A stretch of DNA of 64,000 nt, from the NCBI GenBank assembly GCA_036172665.1, contig CM069872.1, positions 26,726,001-26,790,000 of the forward strand, given 5' to 3'. Positions 36,931 through 50,079 of the stretch are shown in pieces. Both the position numbers and the translations under genes were made by a program. Within the stretch, counting starts at the first letter, position 1; each line of letters opens with the position of its first letter. A model generated the notes under the pieces. The model saw nothing but the letters and a program-made list of their open reading frames with translations. It searched no databases and was not told the DNA's origin. This stretch comes from Prosopocoilus inquinatus. Taxonomy: Eukaryota; Arthropoda; Insecta; Coleoptera; Lucanidae.

Positions 36931-39149
36931 TCGATTAGATACATCACAGGAACAACGCTAATACGTGTTGTTTCGTTCAAAACTATTTCCAGCTTCTGCT
37001 GCGTCCTAGAACTTTGTATCTCACATCAGAGTTACTGGTGTCCGTCCAAACGTCAAATAACATGATAGATGAGTAAGGATCGATAAGATACATCACAGGA
37101 ACAACGCTAATGCGTGTTGTTTCATTTAAAACTATTTGCAGCTTCTGCTGCTTCCGATAAACTTTGTATCTCACATCAGAGTTACTGGAGTCCATCCAAA
37201 CGTCAAATAACATGATAGATGAGTCAGGATCGATTAGATACATCACAGGAACAACGCTAATACGTGTTGTTTCGTTTAAAACTATTTCCAGCTCCTGATG
37301 CGTCCAAAAATTTCGTATCTCATATCAGAGTTACTGGAGTCCATCGAAACGTCAAATAACATAGTAGATAAGTAAGGATCGATTAGATACATCACAGGAA
37401 CAACGCTAATACGTGTTGTTTCGTTCAAAACTATTTCCAGCTTCTGCTGCGTCCGAGAACTTTGTATCTCACATCAGAGTTACTGGAGTCCATTCAAACG
37501 TCAAACATGCTATATAAGTAAGGATCGATTAGATACATCACAGGAACAACGCTAATACGTGTTATTTCGTTCAAAACTATTTCCAGCTTCTGCTGCGTCC
37601 GAGAACTTTGTATCTCACATCAGAGTTACTGGAGTCCATCCAAACGTCAAATAACATGATAGATGAGTAAGGATCGATTAGATACATCACAGGAACAACG
37701 CTAATACGTGTTGCTTCGTTTAAAACTCTTTCTAGCTTCAGCTGCGTCCGAGAACTTCGTAACTCACATCAAAGTTACTGGAGTCCATCGAAACGCCAAA
37801 TAACATGATAGATGAGTAAGGATCGATTAGATACATCACAGGAACAACGCTAATGCATGTTGTTTCGTTTAAAACTATTTCCAGCTCCTGCTGCGTCCAA
37901 AAACTTCGTATCTCACATCAGAGTTACTAGAGTCCATCGAAACGTCAAATAACATGATAGATGAGTAAGGACCGATTAGATACATCACAGGAACAACGCT
38001 AATGCGTGTTGTTTCATTTAAAACTATTTGCAGCTTCTGCTGCGTCCGATAAACTTTGTATCTCACATCAGAGTTACTGGAGTCCATCCAAACGTCAAAT
38101 AACATGATAGATGAGTAAGGATCGATTAGATACATCACAGGAACAACGCTAATACGTGTTGTTTTGTTTAAAACTATTTCCAGCTCCTGCTGCGTCCAAA
38201 AACTTCGTATCTCACATCAGAATTACTAGAGTCCATCGAAACGTCAAATAACATGATAGATGAGTAAGGATCGATTAGATACATCACAGGAACAACGCTA
38301 ATGCGTGTTGTTTCGTTTAAAACTATTTCCAGCTTCTGCTGCGTTCGAAAATTTCGTATCTCACATCAGAGTTACTGGAGTCCATCGAAACGTCAAATAA
38401 CATAGTAGATAAGTAAGGATCGATTGGATACATCACAGGAACAACGATAATACGTGTTGTTTCGTTTAAAACTATTTCCAGCTCCTGCTGCGTCCAAAAA
38501 CTTTGTATCTCACATCGGAGTTACTGGAGTCCATCCAAACGTAAAATAACATGATAGATGAGTAAGGATCGATTAGATACATCACAGGAACATGGCTAAT
38601 GCGTGTTGCTTAGTTTAAAACTATTTCCAGCTTCTGCTGCGTCCGAAAACGTCGTATCTCACATCAGAGTTACTGGAGTCCATCGAAACGACAAATAACA
38701 TGATAGATAAGTAAGGATCGATTAGATACAGCACAGGAACAACGCTAATACGTGTTGTTTCGTTCAAAATTATTTCCAGCTACTGCTGCGTCCGAGAACT
38801 TTGTATCTCACATCAGAGTTACTGGAGTCCATCCAAACGTAAAATAACATGATAGATGAGTAAGGATCGATTAGATACATCACAGGAACATCGCTAATGC
38901 GTGTTGTTTCGTTTAAAACTATTTCCAGCTTCTGCTGCGTCCGAAAACTTCGTATCTCACATCAGAGTTACTGGAGTCCATCGAAACGTCAAATAACATG
39001 TTAGATAAGTAAGGATCGCTTAGATACATCACAGGAACAACGCTAATACGTGTTGTTTCGTTAAAAATTATTTCCAGCTACTGCTGCGTCCGAGAACTTT
39101 GTATCTCACATCAGAGTTACTGGAGTCCATCCAAACGTCAAATAACATG
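36931..39149 (+). repeat. Mixed segment between D3 and D4
   Basis: This segment is satellite only. It holds a t2-t3 pair at 36917-37215, a t4-t5 pair near 37.4-37.5 kb whose first monomer has lost three bases (GTCAAACATGC near 37500), t13-t14-t15 near 37.66-38.1 kb, t9-t10 near 38.4-38.7 kb, then a t11 start (GATACAGCAC) joined to a t8-like body (CAAAATTATTTCC) near 38.7-38.85 kb. Confidence 0.8.
37482..37520 (+). repeat. Three-base deletion at a monomer junction
   Basis: The monomer boundary reads CGTCAAACATGCTATATAAG where every other copy of this t4-t5 boundary reads CGTCAAATAACATGC, so three bases are missing and the monomer is 146 bp. The change appears once and is not shared by the related copies near 35.27, 36.77 and 40.64 kb, so it is recent. 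Confidence 0.85.
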
Positions 39150-41535
39150 ATAGATGAGTAAGTATCGATTAGATACATCACAGGAACAACGCTAATACGT
39201 GTTGTTTCGTTTAAACTATTTCCAGTTGCTGCTGCGTCCGAAAACGTCGTATCTCACATCAGACTTACTGGAGTCCATCCAAACGTCAAATAACATGTTA
39301 GATAATTAACGATCGTTTAGATACATCACAGGAACAACGCTAATACGTGTTGTTTCGTTCAAAACTATTTCCAGCTTCTGCTGCGTCCTAGAACTTTGTA
39401 TCTCACATCAGAGTTACTGGTGTCCGTCCAAACGTCAAATAACATGATAGATGAGTAAGGATCGATAAGATACATCACAGGAACAACGCTAATGCGTGTT
39501 GTTTCATTTAAAACTATTTGCAGCTTCTGCTGCTTCCGATAAACTTTGTATCTCACATCAGAGTTACTGGAGTCCATCGAAACGTCAAATAACATAGTAG
39601 ATAAGTAAGGATCGATTAGATACATCACAGGAACAACGCTAATACGTGTTGTTTCGTTTAAAACTATTTCCAGCTCCTGCTGCGTCCAAAAACTTTGTAT
39701 CTCACATCAGAGTTACTGGAGTCCATCCAAACGTAAAATAACATGATAGATGAGTAAGGATCGATTAGATACATCACAGGAACATCGCTAATGCGTGTTG
39801 TTTCGTTTAAAACTATTTCCAGCTTCTGCTGCGTCCGAAAACGTCGTATTTTACATCAGAGTTACTGGAGTCCATCCAAACGTCAAATAACATGATAGAT
39901 GAGTAAGTATCGATTAGATACATCACAGGAACAACGCTAATACGTGTTGTTTCGTTTAAAACTATTTCCAGTTGCTGCTGCGTCCGATAACGTCGTATCT
40001 CACATCAGACTTACTGGAGTCCATCCAAACGTCAAATAACATGTTAGATAATTAAGGATCGTTTAGATACATCACAGGAACAACGCTAATACGTGTTGTT
40101 TCGTTCAAAACTATTTCCAGCTTCTGCTGCGTCCTAGAACTTTGTATCTCACATCAGAGTTACTGGTGTCCGTCCAAACGTCAAATAACATGATAGATGA
40201 GTAAGGATCGATAAGATACATCACAGGAACAACGCTAATGCGTGTTGTTTCATTTAAAACTATTTGCAGCTTCTGCTGCTTCCGATAAACTTTGTATCTC
40301 ACATCAGAGTTACTGGAGTCCATCCAAACGTCAAATAACATGATAGATGAGTCAGGATCGATTAGATACATCACAGGAACAACGCTAATACGTGTTGTTT
40401 CGTTTAAAACTATTTCCAGCTCCTGCTGCGTCCAAAAATTTCGTATCTCATATCAGAGTTACTGGAGTCCATCGAAACGTCAAATAACATAGTAGATAAG
40501 TAAGGATCGATTAGATACATCACACGAACAACGCTAATACGTGTTGTTTCGTTCAAAACTATTTCCAGCTTCTGCTGCGTCCGAGAACTTTGTATCTCAC
40601 ATCAGAGTTACTGGAGTCCATTCAAACGTCAAATAACATGCTATATAAGTAAGGATCGATTAGATACATCACAGGAGCAACGCTAATACGTGTTATTTCG
40701 TTCAAAACTATTTCCAGCTTCTGTTGCGTCCGAGAACTTTGTATCTCACATCAGAGTTACTGGAGTCCATCCAAACGTCAAATAACATGATAGATGAGTA
40801 AGGATCGATTAGATACATCACAGGAACAACGCTAATACGTGTTGCTTCGTTTAAAACTCTTTCTAGCTTCAGCTGCGTCCGAGAACTTCGTAACTCACAT
40901 CAGAATTACTAGAGTCCATCGAAACGTCAAATAACATGATATATGAGTAAGGATCGATTAGATACATCACAGGAACAACGCTAATGCGTGTTGTTTCGTT
41001 TAAAACTATTTCCAGCTTCTGCTGCGTTCGAAAATTTCGTATCTCACATCAGAGTTACTGGAGTCCATCGAAACGTCAAATAACATAGTAGATAAGTAAG
41101 GATCGATTGGATACATCACAGGAACAACGATAATACGTGTTGTTTCGTTTAAAACTATTTCCAGCTCCTGCTGCGTCCAAAAACTTTGTATCTCACATCG
41201 GAGTTACTGGAGTCCATCCAAACGTAAAATAACATGATAGATGAGTAAGGATCGATTAGATACATCACAGGAACATGGCTAATGCGTGTTGCTTAGTTTA
41301 AAACTATTTCCAGCTTCTGCTGCGTCCGAAAACGTCGTATCTCACATCAGAGTTATTGGAGTCCATCGAAACGACAAATAACATGATAGATAAGTAAGGA
41401 TCGATTAGATACAGCACAGGAACAACGCTAATACGTGTTGTTTCGTTTCAAACTATTTCCAGCTTCTGCTGCGTCCGAAAACGTCGTATCTCACATCAGA
41501 GTTACTGGAGGCCATCGAAACGACAAATAGCATGA
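39150..41535 (+). repeat. Tandem duplication D4, left copy (about 2386 bp, 16 monomers)
   Basis: This block is repeated to the right at 2385-2386 bp. Shared rare variants are CCGATAACGTCG near 39985/42370, CACAGGAGCAACG near 40670/43056, CATGATATATGAG near 40935/43320 and TGCGTTCGAAAA near 41025/43410. The left copy has a private one-base loss (TTTAAACTATTT near 39212), which shifts the offset from 2385 to 2386. Other differences lie near 39310, 39850, 40526, 40724, 42316, 42815 and 42982, so D4 is clearly more diverged than D1. Confidence 0.85.
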
Positions 41536-43921
41536 TAGATGAGTAAGTATCGATTAGATACATCACAGGAACAACGCTAATACGTGTTGTTTCGTTTAAA
41601 ACTATTTCCAGTTGCTGCTGCGTCCGAAAACGTCGTATCTCACATCAGACTTACTGGAGTCCATCCAAACGTCAAATAACATGTTAGATAATTAAGGATC
41701 GTTTAGATACATCACAGGAACAACGCTAATACGTGTTGTTTCGTTCAAAACTATTTCCAGCTTCTGCTGCGTCCTAGAACTTTGTATCTCACATCAGAGT
41801 TACTGGTGTCCGTCCAAACGTCAAATAACATGATAGATGAGTAAGGATCGATAAGATACATCACAGGAACAACGCTAATGCGTGTTGTTTCATTTAAAAC
41901 TATTTGCAGCTTCTGCTGCTTCCGATAAACTTTGTATCTCACATCAGAGTTACTGGAGTCCATCGAAACGTCAAATAACATAGTAGATAAGTAAGGATCG
42001 ATTAGATACATCACAGGAACAACGCTAATACGTGTTGTTTCGTTTAAAACTATTTCCAGCTCCTGCTGCGTCCAAAAACTTTGTATCTCACATCAGAGTT
42101 ACTGGAGTCCATCCAAACGTAAAATAACATGATAGATGAGTAAGGATCGATTAGATACGTCACAGGAACATCGCTAATGCGTGTTGTTTCGTTTAAAACT
42201 ATTTCCAGCTTCTGCTGCGTCCGAAAACGTCGTATCTCACATCAGAGTTACTGGAGTCCATCCAAACGTCAAATAACATGATAGATGAGTAAGTATCGAT
42301 TAGATACATCACAGGGACAACGCTAATACGTGTTGTTTCGTTTAAAACTATTTCCAGTTGCTGCTGCGTCCGATAACGTCGTATCTCACATCAGACTTAC
42401 TGGAGTCCATCCAAACGTCAAATAACATGTTAGATAATTAAGGATCGTTTAGATACATCACAGGAACAACGCTAATACGTGTTGTTTCGTTCAAAACTAT
42501 TTCCAGCTTCTGCTGCGTCCTAGAACTTTGTATCTCACATCAGAGTTACTGGTGTCCGTCCAAACGTCAAATAACATGATAGATGAGTAAGGATCGATAA
42601 GATACATCACAGGAACAACGCTAATGCGTGTTGTTTCATTTAAAACTATTTGCAGCTTCTGCTGCTTCCGATAAACTTTGTATCTCACATCAGAGTTACT
42701 GGAGTCCATCCAAACGTCAAATAACATGATAGATGAGTCAGGATCGATTAGATACATCACAGGAACAACGCTAATACGTGTTGTTTCGTTTAAAACTATT
42801 TCCAGCTCCTGCTGTGTCCAAAAATTTCGTATCTCATATCAGAGTTACTGGAGTCCATCGAAACGTCAAATAACATAGTAGATAAGTAAGGATCGATTAG
42901 ATACATCACAGGAACAACGCTAATACGTGTTGTTTCGTTCAAAACTATTTCCAGCTTCTGCTGCGTCCGAGAACTTTGTATATCACATCAGAGTTACTGG
43001 AGTCCATTCAAACGTCAAATAACATGCTATATAAGTAAGGATCGATTAGATACATCACAGGAGCAACGCTAATACGTGTTATTTCGTTCAAAACTATTTC
43101 CAGCTTCTGCTGCGTCCGAGAAATTTGTATCTCACATCAGAGTTACTGGAGTCCATCCAAACGTCAAATAACATGATAGATGAGTAAGGATCGATTAGAT
43201 ACATCACAGGAACAACGCTAATACGTGTTGCTTCGTTTAAAACTCTTTCTAGCTTCAGCTGCGTCCGAGAACTTCGTAACTCACATCAGAATTACTAGAG
43301 TCCATCGAAACGTCAAATAACATGATATATGAGTAAGGACCGATTAGATACATCACAGGAACAACGCTAATGCGTGTTGTTTCGTTTAAAACTATTTCCA
43401 GCTTCTGCTGCGTTCGAAAATTTCGTATCTCACATCAGAGTTACTGGAGTCCATCGAAACGTCAAATAACATAGTAGATAAGTAAGGATCGATTGGATAC
43501 ATCACAGGAACAACGATAATACGTGTTGTTTCGTTTAAAACTATTTCCAGCTCCTGCTGCGTCCAAAAACTTTGTATCTCACATCGGAGTTACTGGAGTC
43601 CATCCAAACGTAAAATAACATGATAGATGAGTAAGGATCGATTAGATACATCACAGGAACATGGCTAATGCGTGTTGCTTAGTTTAAAACTATTTCCAGC
43701 TTCTGCTGCGTCCGAAAACGTCGTATCTCACATCAGAGTTACTGGAGTCCATCGAAACGACAAATAACATGATAGATAAGTAAGGATCGATTAGATACAG
43801 CACAGGAACAACGCTAATACGTGTTGTTTCGTTTCAAACTATTTCCAGCTTCTGCTGCGTCCGAAAACGTCGTATCTCACATCAGAGTTACTGGAGGCCA
43901 TCGAAACGACAAATAGCATGA
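41536..43921 (+). repeat. Tandem duplication D4, right copy
   Basis: This is the second copy of the 16-monomer block. The junction lies within 41529-41547: GACAAATAGCATG on the left is the end of the block (as near 43910, where it continues GGATCGATTGATAC) and GTAAGTATCG on the right is the beginning (as at 39158). Part of it, 42807-43610, was re-used again at 52195-53000. Confidence 0.85.
42807..43610 (+). repeat. Block F, second copy at about 52195-53000
   Basis: The two stretches share, at 9388 bp distance, CTCATATCAGAG, CACAGGAGCAACG, CATGATATATGAG, GGACCGATTAG and TGCGTTCGAAAA in the same order. GGACCGATTAG, present near 43337 and 52725 but not in the left D4 copy (40950 has GGATCG), shows that the right D4 copy or its ancestor was the source. 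Confidence 0.78.
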
Positions 43922-44076
43922 TAGATGAGTAAGGATCGATTGATACATCACAGGAACATCGCTAATGCGTGTTGTTTCGTTTAAAACTATTTCCAGTTTC
44001 TGCTGCGTCCGAAAACGTCGTATCTCACATCAGAGTTACTGGAGTCCATCGAAACGTCAAATAACATGTTAGATAA

Positions 44077-45195
44077 GTAAGGATCGCTTAGATACATCAC
44101 AGGAACAACGCTAATACGTGTTGTTTCGTTCAAAATTATTTCCAGCTACTGCTGCGTCCGAGAACTTTGTATCTCACATCAGAGTTACTGGAGTCCATCC
44201 AAACGTCAAATAACATGATAGATGAGTAAGTATCGATTAGATACATCACAGGAACAACGCTAATACGTGTTGTTTCGTTTAAAACTATTTCCAGTTGCTG
44301 CTGCGTCCGAAAACGTCGTATCTCACATCAGACTTACTGGAGTCCATCCAAACGTCAAATAACATGTTAGATAATTAAGGATCGTTTAGATACATCACAG
44401 GAACAACGCTAATACGTGTTGTTTCGTTCAAAACTATTTCCAGCTTCTGCTGCGTGCTAGAACATTGTATCTCACATCAGAGTTACTGGTGTCCGTCCAA
44501 ACGTCAAATAACATGATAGATGAGTAAGGATCGATAAGATACATCACAGGAACAACGCTAATGCGTGTTGTTTCATTTAAAACTATTTGCAGCTTCTGCT
44601 GCTTCCGATAAACTTTGTATCTCACATCAGAGTTACTGGAGTCCATCCAAACGTCAAATAACATGATAGATGAGTAAGGATCGATTAGATACATCACAGG
44701 AACAACGCTAATACGTGTTGTTTCGTTTAAAACTATTTCCAGCTCCTGCTGCGTCCAAAAACTTCGTATCTCACATCAGAATTACTAGAGTCCATCGAAA
44801 CGTCAAATGACATGACAGATGAGTAAGGATCGATTAGATACATCACAGGAACAACGCTAATGCGTGTTGTTTCGTTTAAAACTATTTCCAGCTTCTGCTG
44901 CGTCCGAAAATTTCGTATCACACATCAGAGTTACTGGAGTCCATCCAAACGTCAAATAACATGTTAGATAAGTAAGGATCGTTTAGATACATCACAGGAA
45001 CAACGCTAATACGTTTTGTTTCGTTCAAAACTATTTCCAGCTTCTGCTGCGTCCGAGAACATTGTATCTCACATCAGAGTTACTGGAGTCCATCCAAACG
45101 TCAAATAACATGATAGATGAGTAAGGATCGATTAGATACATCACAGGAACAACGCTAATACGTGTTGTTTCGTTTAAAACTCTTTCTAGCTTCTG
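44077..45195 (+). repeat. Block G, second copy at about 53765-54883
   Basis: The two stretches match at a constant 9688 bp. Private variants shared only by this pair or few others are TGCGTGCTAGAACATTG near 44452/54140, CAAATGACATGACAG near 44805/54493 and GTATCACACATC near 44917/54605. The left limit is AGATAAGTAAGG versus AGATAATTAAGG; the right limit is TCTAGCTTCTGC versus TCTAGCTTCAGC. Confidence 0.8.
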
Positions 45196-45309
45196 CTGCG
45201 TCCGAAAACGTCGTATCTCACATCAGAGTTACTGGAGTCCATCCAAACGTCAAATAACATGTTAGATAAGTAAGGATCGTTTAGATACATCACAGGAACA
45301 ACGCTAATA

Positions 45310-47570
45310 CGTGTTGTTTCGTTTAAAACTATTTCCAGCTCCTGCTGCGTCCAAAAACTTTGTATCTCACATCGGAGTTACTGGAGTCCATCCAAACGTA
45401 AAATAACATGATAGATGAGTAAGGATCGATTAGATACATCACAGGAACATGGCTAATGCGTGTTGCTTAGTTTAAAACTATTTCCAGCTTCTGCTGCGTC
45501 CGAAAACGTCGTATCTCACATTAGAGTTACTGGAGTCCATCGAAACGACAAATAACATGATAGATAAGTAAGGATCGATTAGATACAGCACAAGAACAAC
45601 GCTAATACGTGTTGTTTCGTTTAAAACTATCTCCAGCTTCAGCTGCGTCCGAGAACTTCGTATCTCACTTCAGAGTTACTGGAGTCCATCCAAACGTAAA
45701 ATAACATGATAGATGAGTAAGGATCGATTAGATACATCACAGGAACATCGCTAATGCGTGTTGTTTCGTTTAAAACTATTTCCAGCTTCTGCTGCGTCCG
45801 AAAACGTCGTATCTCACATCAGAGTTACTGGAGGCCATCGAAACGACAAATAGCATGATAGATGAGTAAGGATCGATTGATACATCACAGGAACATCGCT
45901 AATGCGTGTTGTTTCGTTTAAAACTATTTCCAGCTTCTGCTGCGTCCGAAAACGTCGTATCTCACATCAGAGTTACTGGAGTCCATCGAAACGTCAAATA
46001 ACATGTTAGATAAGTAAGGATCGCTTAGATACATCACAGGAACAACGCTAATACGTGTTGTTTCGTTCAAAATTATTTCCAGCTACTGCTGCGTCCGAGA
46101 ACTTTGTATCTCACATCAGAGTTACTGGAGTCCATCCAAACGTCAAATAACATGATAGATGAGTAAGTATCGATTAGATACATCACAGGAACAACGCTAA
46201 TACGTGTTGTTTCGTTTAAAACTATTTCCAGTTGCTGCTGCGTCCGAAAACGTCGTATCTCACATCAGACTTACTGGAGTCCATCCAAACGTCAAATAAC
46301 ATGTTAGATAAATAAGGATCGTTTAGATACATCACAGGAACAACGCTAATACGTGTTGTTTCGTTCAAAACTATTTCCAGCTTCTGCTGCGTCCTAGAAC
46401 ATTGTATCTCACATCAGAGTTACTGGTGTCCGTCCAAACGTCAAATAACATGATAGATGAGTAAGGATCGATTGATACATCACAGGAACATCGCTAATGC
46501 GTGTTGTTTCGTTTAAAACTATTTCCAGCTTCTGCTGCGTCCGAAAACGTCGTATCTCACATCAGAGTTACTGGAGTCCATCCAAACGTCAAATAACATG
46601 TTAGATAATTAAGGATCGTTTAGATACATCACAGGAACAACGCTAATACGTGTTGTTTCGTTTAAAACTATTTCCAGCTCCTGCTGCGTCCAAAAACTTC
46701 GTATCTCACATCAGAATTACTAGAGTCCATCGAAACGTCAAATGACATGACAGATGAGTAAGGATCGATTAGATACATCACAGGAACAACGCTAATGCGT
46801 GTTGTTTCGTTTAAAACTATTTCCAGCTTCTGCTGCGTCCGAAAACGTCGTATCTCACATCAGACTTACTGGAGTCCATCCAAACGTCAAATAACATGTT
46901 AGATAATTAAGGATCGTTTAGATACATCACAGGAACAACGCTAATACGTGTTGTTTCGTTCAAAACTATTTCCAGCTTCTGCTGCGTCCTAGAACTTTGT
47001 ATCTCACATCAGAGTTACTGGTGTCCGTCCAAACGTCAAATAACATGATAGATGAGTAAGGATCGATAAGATACATCACAGGAACAACGCTAATGCGTGT
47101 TGTTTCATTTAAAACTATTTGCAGCTTCTGCTGCTTCCGATAAACTTTGTATCTCACATCAGAGTTACTGGAGTCCATCGAAACGTCAAATAACATAGTA
47201 GATAAGTAAGGATCGATTAGATACATCACAGGAACAACGCTAATACGTGTTGTTTCGTTTAAAACTATTTCCAGCTCCTGCTGCGTCCAAAAACTTTGTA
47301 TCTCACATCAGAGTTACTGGAGTCCATCCAAACGTAAAATAACATGATAGATGAGTAAGGATCGATTAGATACATCACAGGAACATCGCTAATGCGTGTT
47401 GTTTCGTTTAAAACTATTTCCAGCTTCTGCTGCGTCCGAAAACGTCGTATCTCACATCAGAGTTACTGGAGTCCATCCAAACGTCAAATAACATGATAGA
47501 TGAGTAAGTATCGATTAGATACATCACAGGGACAACGCTAATACGTGTTGTTTCGTTTAAAACTATTTCC
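45310..47570 (+). repeat. Block E, second copy at about 50080-52190
   Basis: Matched at 4770 bp on the left and 4621 bp on the right, because the right copy lost one monomer near 50.66 kb. Shared rare variants are CACATTAGAG near 45517/50287, GCACAAGAAC near 45588/50357, AGATAAATAAGG near 46306/50928, CCTAGAACATTG near 46391/51012, CAAATGACATGAC near 46739/51360 and CACAGGGACAACG near 47525/52147. The left part of this block occurs a third time near 57.7-59.0 kb. Confidence 0.82.
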
Positions 47571-47645
47571 AGTTGCTGCTGCGTCCGATAACGTCGTATC
47601 TCACATCAGACTTACTGGAGTCCATCCAAACGTCAAATAACATGT

Positions 47646-48360
47646 TAGATAATTAAGGATCGTTTAGATACATCACAGGAACAACGCTAATACGTGTTGT
47701 TTCGTTCAAAACTATTTCCAGCTTCTGCTGCGTCCTAGAACTTTGTATCTCACATCAGAGTTACTGGTGTCCGTCCAAACGTCAAATAACATGATAGATG
47801 AGTAAGGATCGATAAGATACATCACAGGAACAACGCTAATGCGTGTTGTTTCATTTAAAACTATTTGCAGCTTCTGCTGCTTCCGATAAACTTTGTATCT
47901 CACATCAGAGTTACTGGAGTCCATCCAAACGTCAAATAACATGATAGATGAGTAAGGATCGATTAGATACATCACAGGAACAACGCTAATACGTGTTGTT
48001 TCGTTTAAAACTATTTCCAGCTCCTGCTGCGTCCAAAAATTTCGTATCTCATATCAGAGTTACTGGAGTCCATCCAAACGTAAAATAACATGATAGATGA
48101 GTAAGGATCGATTAGATACATCACAGGAACATCGCTAATGCGTGTTGTTTCGTTTAAAACTATTTCCAGCTTCTGCTGCGTCCGAAAACGTCGTATCTCA
48201 CATCAGAGTTACTGGAGTCCATCCAAACGTCAAATAACATGATAGATGAGTAAGTATCGATTAGACACATCACAGGAACAACGCTAATACGTGTTGTTTC
48301 GTTTAAAACTATTTCCAGTTGCTGCTGCGTCCGAAAACGTCGTATCTCACATCAGACTTA
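47646..48360 (+). repeat. Block H, second copy at about 55846-56560
   Basis: The t2-t3 pair and the following three monomers match at 8200 bp distance, including CTCATATCAGAG followed by CATCCAAACGTAAAAT near 48051/56251 and TTAGACACATCAC near 48262/56462. The neighbouring stretch 49130-49430 (TTATTTCGTTCATAAC, then t13) matches 56584-56884, but at 7454 bp. Five monomers present at 48.4-49.1 kb are therefore missing from the right copy. Confidence 0.75.
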
Positions 48361-50079
48361 CTGGAGTCCATCCAAACGTCAAATAACATGTTAGATAATT
48401 AAGGATCATTTAGATACATCACAGGAACAACGCTAATACGTGTTGTTTCGTTCAAAACTATTTCCAGCTTCTGCTGCGTCCTAGAACTTTGTATCTCACA
48501 TCAGAGTTACTGGTGTCCGTCCAAACGTCAAATAACATGATAGATGAGTAAGGATCGATAAGATACATCACAGGAACAACGCTAATGCGTGTTGTTTCAT
48601 TTAAAACTATTTGCAGCTTCTGCTGCTTCCGATAAACTTTGTATCTCACATCAGAGTTACTGGAGTCCATCCAAACGTCAAATAACATGATAGATGAGTA
48701 AGGATCGATTAGATACATCACAGGAACAACGCTAATACGTGTTGTTTCGTTTAAAACTATTTCCAGCTCCTGCTGCGTCCAAAAATTTCGTATCTCATAT
48801 CAGAGTTACTGGAGTCCATCGAAACGTCAAATAACATGATAGGTGAGTAAGAATCGATTAGATACATCACAGGAACATCGCTAATGCGTGTTGTTTCGTT
48901 TAAAACTATTTCCAGCTTCTGCTGCGTCCGAAAACGTCGTATCTCACATCAGAGTTACTGGAGTCCATCCAAACGTCAAATAACATGATAGATGAGTAAG
49001 TATCGATTAGATACATCACAGGAACAACGCTAATGCGTGTTGTTTCGTTTAAAACTATTTCCAGCAACTGCTGCGTCCGAGAACTTTGTATCTCACATCA
49101 GAGTTACTGGAGTCCATTCAAACGTCAAATAACATGCTATATAAGTAAGGATCGATTAGATACATCACAGGAACAACGCTAATACGTGTTATTTCGTTCA
49201 TAACTATTTCCAGCTCCTGCTGCGTCCGAGAACTTTGTATCTCATATCAGAGTTACTGGAGTCCATCCAAACGTCAAATAACATGATAGATGAGTAAGGA
49301 TCGATTAGATACATCACAGGAACAACGCTAATACGTGTTGCTTCGTTTAAAACTCTTTCTAGCTTCAGCTGCGTCCGAGAACTTCGTAACTCACATCAAA
49401 GTTACTGGAGTTCATCGAAACGCCAAATAACATGATAGATGAGTAAGGATCGATTAGATACATCACAGGAACAACGCTAATGCATGCTGTTTCGTTTAAA
49501 ACTATTTCCAGCTCCTGCTGCGTCCAAAAACTTCGTATCTCACATCAGAGTTACTAGAGTCCATCGAAACGTCAAATAACATGATAGATGAGTAAGGATC
49601 GATTAGATACATCACAGGAACAACGCTAATGCGTGTTGTTTCATTTAAAACTATTTGCAGCTTCTGCTGCGTCCGATAAATTTTGTATCTCACATCAGAG
49701 TTACTGGAGTCCATCCAAACGTCAAATAACATGATAGATGAGTAAGGATCGATTAGATACATCACAGGAACAACGCTAATACGTGTTGTTTCGTTTAAAA
49801 CTATTTCCAGCTCCTGCTGCGTCCAAAAACTTCGTATCTCACATCAGAATTACTAGAGTCCATCGAAACGTCAAATAACATGATAGATGAGTAAGGATCG
49901 ATTAGATACATCACAGGAACAACGCTAATGCGTGTTGTTTCGTTTAAAACTATTTCCAGCTTCTGCTGCGTTCGAAAATTTCGTATCTCACATCAGAGTT
50001 ACTGGAGTCCATCGAAACGTCAAATAACATAGTAGATAAGTAAGGATCGATTGGATACATCACAGGAACAACGATAATA

